From Verrucomicrobiota bacterium (GTDB lineage: Bacteria; Verrucomicrobiota; Lentisphaeria; JABSQK01; JAJFLO01): a stretch of DNA of 52,518 nt. Positions 47,029 through 52,518 of the stretch are shown here, in pieces. How positions within the stretch are numbered: the stretch's first letter is position 1; every line of letters begins with the position of its first letter. Both the position numbers and the translations under genes were made by a program. The stretch lies in assembly GCA_021772675.1 (NCBI GenBank), contig JAJFLO010000574.1, positions 1 to 52,518 of the forward strand. The letters are read 5' to 3'. Under the pieces are notes generated by a model. That model was given only the letters and a program-made list of their open reading frames with translations. It was not told where the DNA came from and searched no databases.

Positions 47029-47784
47029 ATGATAAAATCATTTAAAAATTATCTTTGGCAGACTCGAAGTGGCACCTATGGCTTTTTAAGTGCGTTGCCC
47101 TTATTTGTTTTGTATGAAATATTGATCGTAAAATACAATCCCAGCAGCAGTTCCATGATACGTGTCGGCGCAGATATATGGGTTAAGCAGATGCTTGTAT
47201 CCGTCGGAGCTAGAGATCATATCGTGATGGGTCTGATCATATTAATTATTGGTGTATTGATTTTTTTTGCAGAGCGGAAAAAAAATATAACCGTAAAAAT
47301 GCATTACTTTTACTGGATGCTTATTGAAAGTTTATTTTACAGTATTTTTTGCGCACTTATTGTTACAAAAGCAGTTTCTGTTATTTTTGCTCATATTTCC
47401 GGGCTAACTATGGTTCTCTTGCAAACCAATCCGGTGATAGGAGAAAGTAGTTTTGGTCTTCAAATTGCATTGTCAATTGGAGCGGGACTCTATGAAGAAC
47501 TTTTTTTTCGAGTCATATTAGTGAGTGGTCTTTATTTTATTACTAGTAAATTCTTGATTCTGCACAAAGTTTCATATCTGGTTGCAGCTGTGATTGCATC
47601 TTTGATTTTTAGTGGTGTTCACTATATCGGTTCATTTGGAGATGAGTTCACTTTACACTCATTTATGTTTCGATTTTTATTTGGATTGGTATTAAATATT
47701 GTCTATATCCTGCGAGGATTTGGTGTAGCAGCTTGGTCACATTCGATATATGATATTTTAGTGACTGTAGCATTGAATCGATAA
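47029..47784 (+). CDS. CPBP family intramembrane metalloprotease (CAAX/Abi-like)
   Basis: 251 residues with about six transmembrane segments. The protease motifs are E156-E157-x-x-x-R161 (EELFFR), H198 in FSGVHYIGS, and H238 in WSHSIYD, matching the conserved metal-binding and active-site residues of the CPBP family. Roles in other bacteria vary (membrane protein processing, bacteriocin immunity); none can be inferred here. It stands alone between an R3 remnant and recR. Confidence 0.85.
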   Translation: MIKSFKNYLWQTRSGTYGFLSALPLFVLYEILIVKYNPSSSSMIRVGADIWVKQMLVSVGARDHIVMGLIILIIGVLIFFAERKKNITVKMHYFYWMLIESLFYSIFCALIVTKAVSVIFAHISGLTMVLLQTNPVIGESSFGLQIALSIGAGLYEELFFRVILVSGLYFITSKFLILHKVSYLVAAVIASLIFSGVHYIGSFGDEFTLHSFMFRFLFGLVLNIVYILRGFGVAAWSHSIYDILVTVALNR

Positions 47785-47881
47785 AATTTCATTATACGAA
47801 TGTCTAAGCTATCATAGGTATTTCGAACAACTTATAACTCATCCCAAATTTCTAAGAATATACCTAAAACAGCTTCAATAA

Positions 47882-48490
47882 TTATTGTATCACTCTCCTG
47901 GAATCGATAGCCATGGCCATTGTCGCAGAATCGGCGAAGGTTAAGTCTGATCCTACCGGTATACCCAAAGCAATTCTAGAAATGTTCAACTGAAACTGTT
48001 CTCTCAATTCGTTTGCTAAATACACAGCAGTCGCTTCACCCTCAACGTCCGGGCTGGTTGCTAATATAATTTCATTAATCGTATTGTTTTTAATGCGTTC
48101 AAGAAGTTGGTTTATGCGTAGATTTTCAGCATGAACATTTGCAAGTGGATCTATTTTACCTCCTAAAACATGAAATAATCCGTTGTAGCGACCGCATTTA
48201 TCAATTACGGCGATTTGTTGCGGATATTCCACCACACAGATGACTTCTCCATTTCGCCTGGGGTCTAGGCAAATATCACACGATTGTTTATCTGCCAAAT
48301 TGGCGCAAATTTCGCAATAGGTAACTTTTTCTTTTAGAGTTGATATTAATTCACCAAGTTCTTTTAGTTGGTCAGATTCCCAATCGAGTAATGCCAGAGT
48401 TAGGCGTTCGGATGTTCGTCTGCCAATGCCGGGTAATCCACTTAAAGACTGGGATAATTCCTTTATTGGAATTGGATAATGGTTAGACAT
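47882..48490 (-). CDS. recR: Recombination protein RecR
   Basis: Acts with RecF/RecO to load RecA at DNA gaps. It is 202 residues from ATG 48490, close to the family norm; a longer frame from 48622 adds 44 residues that RecR proteins do not have. It shows the helix-hairpin-helix GLPGIGRRTSERL (about 19-31), the four-Cys zinc motif CEICANLADKQSCDIC, and the Toprim region from VICVVEYPQQIAVIDKCGRY to ATSPDVEGEATAVYL. The usual upstream partners dnaX and ybaB are absent. Confidence 0.93.
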   Translation of the reverse strand: MSNHYPIPIKELSQSLSGLPGIGRRTSERLTLALLDWESDQLKELGELISTLKEKVTYCEICANLADKQSCDICLDPRRNGEVICVVEYPQQIAVIDKCGRYNGLFHVLGGKIDPLANVHAENLRINQLLERIKNNTINEIILATSPDVEGEATAVYLANELREQFQLNISRIALGIPVGSDLTFADSATMAMAIDSRRVIQ

Positions 48491-48734
48491 TCTGGTAAAG
48501 TCGTATATTATTTGCAGTCTCTGGATATTTTTAAGATTTTCCCTAAGCCTCTGACAATAAATTCGGATCAGGAAGTTTTTTGTTCTGCGGAGCATGTAAA
48601 AAATTAAATGGCGTAAATTCATTAATCCTTATCAATTATATGTCCTTCTGAATAAGTATCCAGCGAAACGTTAAATAATTAATCAATTATAAGAAGACAT
48701 TATTACTATATTTAGTGAGAGATCGTATCCCAAA

Positions 48735-50258
48735 ATGCATCTAAAATCGATATCTGAAAATAGACTACATTTTTTCCCTTTATTATGTTTGATGCTTTTG
48801 CTGCAAACTCTGTTAACGAGCCGTGTAGCCGAGGCAGAAATTAGCCCAGATAAAGTAAGAAAAAGCCTGGTCAGAATACTTGTTACAACGCAATCTCCAG
48901 ACTATCAAACTCCTTGGAATTCGGGAAGGATTGGACGAGGTGTCGGCAGTGGTTTTATCATTTCAAATTCAAGAATAATGACAAACGCTCATGTTGTCAG
49001 TAACGCAAAATTTATTCATGTTGACAAAGATGGTGATTCAAAGAAGTATCCAGCGGAAGTTTTGTTTATTGCTCATGATTGTGACTTAGCAATCCTTACG
49101 GTTAGAAATCACGATTTTTTTAATGATACCAATGTACTTTCCATTGGGGAAATACCACAAATGCATTCAAATGTAACTGCTTTCGGCTATCCCATTGGCG
49201 GTGATCGAATGTCTGTAACGCGAGGAGTTGTCTCACGCATAGAATTTAGAACCTACTCACATTCAGGGTTAGACTCTCATTTAACAGTTCAGATTGATGC
49301 TGCCATAAATCCGGGGAACAGTGGTGGGCCGGTAATTCAAAATGAAAAAGTTATTGGGGTTGCCTTCCAGGGATATAGCGGTGCTGTGGCTCAAAACACG
49401 GGATATATGATACCTGTACCTGTAATTAATCGATTTTTAAAAGATATTGAGGACGAGAAATACGACGGATATGTTGAACTTGGTATTCATTACCTAAATC
49501 TGCAAAATCCAAGTTTTCGACAAAAACTAAATTTTCCAACTGACACCGGTAATGGCGTTGTCGTAACAGAAGTAGTCAAAGCTGCATCAGCGGGAGGACA
49601 ATTAAAAATTGGAGATGTACTGCTAAAAATAGATGGACATTCGATCTCTAGTGATGGGCATATCGTTCTTGATGGAGAATATGTACAACTGGAAGAAGTG
49701 GTTGAACGTAAGTTTCATGGTGACAAAGTCTTGTTTTTATTACTAAGAGAAGGAAAGCAGATATCTGTCATAGTGGAATTAAAAGGAGCCTGGCCTTATG
49801 CCATTCTGGCGAATAAGTATAATGTGCTTCCCGAGTTCATTTTGATTGCCGGATATTTATTCCAGCCATTGGATCGAAATTTTCTTAATGCATATAAATC
49901 AAAGAATTTAGATCTTAACTATCATTACAGTCATTTTGTAAAGGATGAATTATATCTGGAACGTCCGCAAATTATTGTGCTGAGTTCGATACTTCCAGAC
50001 CCTATCAACAGTTATAGCAATGAATTCGTAAATTCTATTATTGATAAAATTAATGGCATTAAAATTAGGACACTCCGGGATATCGCGGATGCATTCAGTA
50101 AAAACAGTGAATATTATGTATTAAAATTTCTCAATTCCGGTAAACCATTGGTTATCGAACAAAGTCTGGTGGATGCTGCCCAGAAAAGAGTCAAAAGTCA
50201 ATATAATGTAGTCGAAGATTACTTTTTTAATGATTCAATTAAACGGGTAGGTAATTGA
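48735..50258 (+). CDS. HtrA/Deg-type trypsin-like serine protease with PDZ domain
   Basis: 507 residues. A signal peptide (hydrophobic to about residue 32) directs it to the periplasm. The catalytic triad is H86 (MTNAHVV), D117 (HDCDLAIL) and S196 (NPGNSGGPV). A PDZ domain follows (about 260-350: GVVVTEVVKAASAGGQLKIGDVLLKIDG). A C-terminal region of about 150 residues lacks recognised motifs but contains a second PDZ-like segment (VNSIIDKINGIKIRTLRDIADAF). This form resembles the plant/bacterial Deg proteins with extended C-termini. It is directly followed by a diverged paralogue; the genes are separated by two bases or overlap by four, depending on the start used. Confidence 0.9.
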   Translation: MHLKSISENRLHFFPLLCLMLLLQTLLTSRVAEAEISPDKVRKSLVRILVTTQSPDYQTPWNSGRIGRGVGSGFIISNSRIMTNAHVVSNAKFIHVDKDGDSKKYPAEVLFIAHDCDLAILTVRNHDFFNDTNVLSIGEIPQMHSNVTAFGYPIGGDRMSVTRGVVSRIEFRTYSHSGLDSHLTVQIDAAINPGNSGGPVIQNEKVIGVAFQGYSGAVAQNTGYMIPVPVINRFLKDIEDEKYDGYVELGIHYLNLQNPSFRQKLNFPTDTGNGVVVTEVVKAASAGGQLKIGDVLLKIDGHSISSDGHIVLDGEYVQLEEVVERKFHGDKVLFLLLREGKQISVIVELKGAWPYAILANKYNVLPEFILIAGYLFQPLDRNFLNAYKSKNLDLNYHYSHFVKDELYLERPQIIVLSSILPDPINSYSNEFVNSIIDKINGIKIRTLRDIADAFSKNSEYYVLKFLNSGKPLVIEQSLVDAAQKRVKSQYNVVEDYFFNDSIKRVGN

Positions 50259-50260
50259 GA

Positions 50261-51757
50261 ATGATACCGATAAATTTAATAGTTCGAACTTGGATTTTTT
50301 CTGCGGTTTTGATATACGTTTTGATATTATCAGTTGTTCATGGGAAGAACATTGATAAGTTGAAACAATCAATGGTTCGCGTGTCTGTCACCAGCCAGTC
50401 CTACAGCTTCGTTCGGCCCTGGGAGAAGAAGCTGCCAAAATCAAAACGAGGTATCGGTGTAATCCTCGAAGGTCATTTGATCCTAGTTACGGCTGGCTTG
50501 GTAGAGAATGCGACCTATGTGGAACTTGAAAAATTGGAATCCGGTGAAAAATCTCCCGCAAATATTATAACCGTAGATTACGCGGCAAATTTAGGTTTAA
50601 TAGCTCCCGTAAATGAGAGTTTTTTTGATAATAATTGTAAACCCATTTCTACGGTGCAAAAAAAAGCCACCGTTGGTGACAGATTCTCTGTTTGGCAATT
50701 TGAAAAAAATGGAACGCCGATTGTTGGCGATGCTACGCTAAAATCAGTACACGTGGAAGGTTATCCATATAGCCGCAGTTCGTTATTGGTTTTTGAAATA
50801 AAAGTCCTATTATCCCGGCTTGGAGGGAGTTACACCCTTCCAGTTCTTCAAAAAGGTAAATTGGTCGGAATGATGATGAGGCATAATCAGGGAAATGAGA
50901 CAATGACATTAGTTCCGTCTCCAATAATTACTCATTTCATGGCAGATTATAATGATGGACTCTATAAGGGATTTCCAAAAGCTGGATTCGGATTTTTAAA
51001 GCTGGAGGATCCTCAGACGAGGAGGTATCTGGGAATCAGTCAGCATGATTCAGGTGTTTATGTTGACAAAGTTCAGCCTGGCAGTGCCGCATTTGAAAGT
51101 GGACTCAAAGTCGGCGATGTATTATTGGCTATTGAACAGTACGATATCGATAAGTTCGGACAATATGAAGATCCAGAATATGAAAAATTATTGTTGTCGT
51201 ATCTTGTGACAACTCGTTCGTTTGTTGGTGATTCCGTTGAGTTCCTAATATTACGGGACAAAAAAGAAAGAGTATTAAAGCTAAAATTAAAGGCATTTAA
51301 TCCTGATGAGTATGCCATTCCTCCTTATAGAATAGATGAAAAACCAAAATACACTATTGTTGGTGGACTTGTCTTTCAGGAATTATCTCGAGAATACTTA
51401 AGGGAGTGGGGAGGCAATTGGTTTACATCCGCGCCACAGGAATTTGTCTATTTAGATATGAACCAATGGGATTTAATCCCACCTGGAAAAAAGGTTGTAT
51501 TTTTAAGTCAAGTATTACCATCTGAAGGGAACATTGGCTATCATGATTTACGGTTTCTGCAGGTCACGAAAATTAATAACATGAGTATTGAAAGACTTGA
51601 GGACATAAAAAAAGCGCTCCATAAAAATTCCAATCCACAGCATAAAATTGAATTTGATGATTCGCCCAGAGTTATTTATTTGGATGCAAGAAACTTTGAA
51701 CTAGAGAATAATACTATTCAAGAGCGCTACGGGATATCCAATCTTACCCAGTTTTGA
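50261..51757 (+). CDS. Catalytically degenerate paralogue of the neighbouring HtrA protease
   Basis: 498 residues from ATG 50261 (a TTG at 50255 would overlap the upstream stop). It aligns with the preceding gene along its length: both begin with a signal peptide, then a SLVRILVTTQS/SMVRVSVTSQS segment, a protease-like domain, one PDZ domain (GVYVDKVQPGSAAFESGLKVGDVLL, about 268-292) and the same style of C-terminal extension. The triad is lost: NAHVV is TAGLV, HDCDLAIL is YAANLGLI, and GNSGGPV has become GGSYTLPV. It is a pseudoprotease by sequence and may regulate or bind clients for the active partner. The ribosome-binding site is probably GGTAGG around 50245. Confidence 0.85.
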   Translation: MIPINLIVRTWIFSAVLIYVLILSVVHGKNIDKLKQSMVRVSVTSQSYSFVRPWEKKLPKSKRGIGVILEGHLILVTAGLVENATYVELEKLESGEKSPANIITVDYAANLGLIAPVNESFFDNNCKPISTVQKKATVGDRFSVWQFEKNGTPIVGDATLKSVHVEGYPYSRSSLLVFEIKVLLSRLGGSYTLPVLQKGKLVGMMMRHNQGNETMTLVPSPIITHFMADYNDGLYKGFPKAGFGFLKLEDPQTRRYLGISQHDSGVYVDKVQPGSAAFESGLKVGDVLLAIEQYDIDKFGQYEDPEYEKLLLSYLVTTRSFVGDSVEFLILRDKKERVLKLKLKAFNPDEYAIPPYRIDEKPKYTIVGGLVFQELSREYLREWGGNWFTSAPQEFVYLDMNQWDLIPPGKKVVFLSQVLPSEGNIGYHDLRFLQVTKINNMSIERLEDIKKALHKNSNPQHKIEFDDSPRVIYLDARNFELENNTIQERYGISNLTQF

Positions 51758-51907
51758 TTATATTTTGAAACTTCCTCCATAATAGTGTTTTTTAGAGTGA
51801 ATTTTGCCTATCCTTCTCAAACCTTCCAAGATTGACTTTCCCAGCAATGATGAATCTGCACGGAGATCTATATTAATTTCAATGGTGCAATGACTTGTAT
51901 CAGAATT
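51758..51907. other. Non-coding gap downstream of the degenerate protease gene
   Basis: 150 bases after the degenerate protease gene. No gene, terminator or repeat was recognised in it. Confidence 0.3.
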
Positions 51908-52090
51908 AAAACCTGAATCCGTGACGACAGGTATTAAAACAGTTACCTAATAGGTAGACTACATTTTAGCAATCGTTCTGCAGTCGCAGAATGGCATTCT
52001 TTTTATGCATCTGGTGCGTTATTAAACACAGTATCTTGGTGACCAAGTGGTTGTATTAGTTTGCGAAACATTCATCTGGGATTTAGGTTA
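51908..52090. mobile_element. R5: diverged TIR element, copy 2
   Basis: The left end AACCTGAATCCGTGACGA and the reverse complement of the right end (AACCTAAATCCCAGATGA) are imperfect inverted repeats. The block GGTTGTATTAGTTTGC matches GGTTGTATTAATTTGC in 37199-37325. It is longer than that copy (183 against 127 bp). Confidence 0.55.
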
Positions 52091-52116
52091 TAGACATCCA
52101 TGAATCCTCAAGCCCT

Positions 52117-52160
52117 TAACCCGGATTTCTCACAAACTTTGTAGTGAGAAAAGCGGGCTA
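52117..52160. mobile_element. R2: TIR-only remnant (44 bp)
   Basis: TAACCCGGATTTCTCACAA is followed, after only eight or nine bases, by TAGTGAGAAAAGCGGGCTA. This is the two ends of R2 with the whole body missing and TA still at both extremities. Confidence 0.8.
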
Positions 52161-52357
52161 AGGGGGATATAAAAATTTGTAACTATTCTGACCTGTATTA
52201 AGAGTGTATACCATTTTTATCGTTTTAATGGCAATTGTCAACATAAAATTATTTCAGTCAGGATTACAAACTCTAACCTGAATAATTACTGTGGTAAACC
52301 ACCAGCTACGCTGGTGAGACTTGAAAAGGCTATGCCGTGTAAAGCGTGATTAATAGA

Positions 52358-52411
52358 ATTACATTCCCCCTGAGGATCCCCGGGAAGGGTAACCACATGG
52401 AGGAATGTAAT
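52358..52411 (+). promoter_or_regulatory. Hairpin overlapping the transposase ribosome-binding site
   Basis: ATTACATTCC (52358-52367) pairs perfectly with GGAATGTAAT (52402-52411), whose last base abuts the start codon. The GGAGG (52399-52403) is partly inside the stem. In IS200 elements such a leader structure lowers transposase translation; a similar role is likely here. Confidence 0.65.
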
Positions 52412-52518
52412 ATGAAAGACTGGAGAAGTTTAGCGCACACAAAATGGGATTGCAAGTATCATATTGTATTGGTCCCGAAATACCGAAGGAAAGTATTCTT
52501 TGGAAAATTCCGGCAACA
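52412..52518 (+). CDS. IS200/IS605 family Y1 transposase TnpA (partial)
   Basis: The first 35 residues are visible. The segment WDCKYHIVLVPKYRRKVFFG (about residues 12-31) is the family N-terminus. The HUH motif and catalytic Tyr are beyond the window. A GGAGG lies 8 bases upstream of the ATG. Confidence 0.9.
   Translation, partial: MKDWRSLAHTKWDCKYHIVLVPKYRRKVFFGKFRQ

Larger units (their letters stand above)
52296..52518 (+). mobile_element. IS200/IS605-type insertion sequence, left end (cut by window end)
   Basis: A hairpin CACCAGC-TAC-GCTGGTG (52300-52316) resembles the subterminal palindrome recognised by single-strand IS200/IS605 transposases. About 95 bases further on is a transposase start. 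The right end lies outside the window. The exact left boundary is not resolved. Confidence 0.75.

Noticed and set aside
48491-48622. 44-residue N-terminal extension of recR
   Set aside because: RecR proteins are about 200 residues and begin just before the helix-hairpin-helix region; the ATG at 48490 fits.
1-52518. CRISPR arrays, rRNA genes, prophage or conjugative modules
   Set aside because: No regularly spaced direct repeats, rRNA signatures or phage structural genes were seen; the repeats present are dispersed TIR elements.

Overview
The window is AT-rich bacterial chromosome, most likely from the PVC superphylum and probably Lentisphaerota. Support comes from a short-signature pseudopilin ([10 protein letters not shown] followed by [12 protein letters not shown]), a prepilin peptidase with a large insert, a tiny 'PWNTRAGWED' lipoprotein behind a coiled-coil membrane protein, and Hanks-type kinases fused to zinc ribbons, a sulfatase-modifying-factor fold or a cyclic-nucleotide domain. 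The phylum is inferred from protein style only; no rRNA or other marker gene is present.

Layout. 1-0.95 kb: pseudopilin (minus). 1.0-1.63 kb: three abutting TIR elements, followed by a clear promoter for leuA (1.85-3.5 kb). 3.6-6.7 kb: yicC, an RluA-type pseudouridine synthase and a prepilin peptidase. 6.8-9.2 kb: coiled-coil membrane protein, two very small membrane/lipoprotein genes and a lipoate ligase-like protein. 9.3-13.8 kb: a LysM lipoprotein and clpA lie between two copies of a repeat pair, with clpS beyond the second copy. 14.0-16.6 kb: pilT and a broken phosphomannomutase gene. 16.8-18.2 kb: tRNA-Arg, tRNA-Phe and trpD. 18.4-20.5 kb: PAS-like and HDOD signalling proteins. 21.3-26.7 kb: sucCD, divergent from sucA (TCA cycle). 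27.0-34.4 kb: a 1685-residue kinase and a large lipoprotein in one probable operon. 34.7-36.9 kb: Maf/DUF115-type protein. 36.9-38.4 kb: repeat-rich gene desert with a second three-element array. 38.4-40.8 kb: large 2OG-Fe(II) oxygenase. 40.9-46.8 kb: murF, trpC, trpB, trpA and a kinase with a cNMP-binding domain, all on the minus strand. 47-51.8 kb: CPBP protease, recR, and an HtrA-type protease followed by an overlapping, catalytically degenerate paralogue. 51.8-52.5 kb: repeat remnants and the start of an IS200/IS605-type transposase.

Functional links. trpD is about 24 kb from trpCBA, and neither trpE nor trpF is present. Three type IV pilus/type II secretion parts (pseudopilin, prepilin peptidase, PilT) are scattered. 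sucA, sucC and sucD make adjacent TCA-cycle enzymes, but the E2 partner of SucA is not here.

The most striking structural feature is the set of small non-coding elements. I separate at least seven families of about 125-330 bp. Each has terminal inverted repeats and TA at its ends. They abut so that one TA is shared at each junction, nest inside one another, and in one case have shrunk to little more than the two inverted repeats. They separate clpS from clpA and sit upstream of the leuA promoter. No transposase that could move them is in the window. The two best protein-level oddities are the multi-domain kinase with four repeated FEETII-type motifs and the protease/pseudoprotease pair. Repeat families are labelled R1-R7 here for convenience only.
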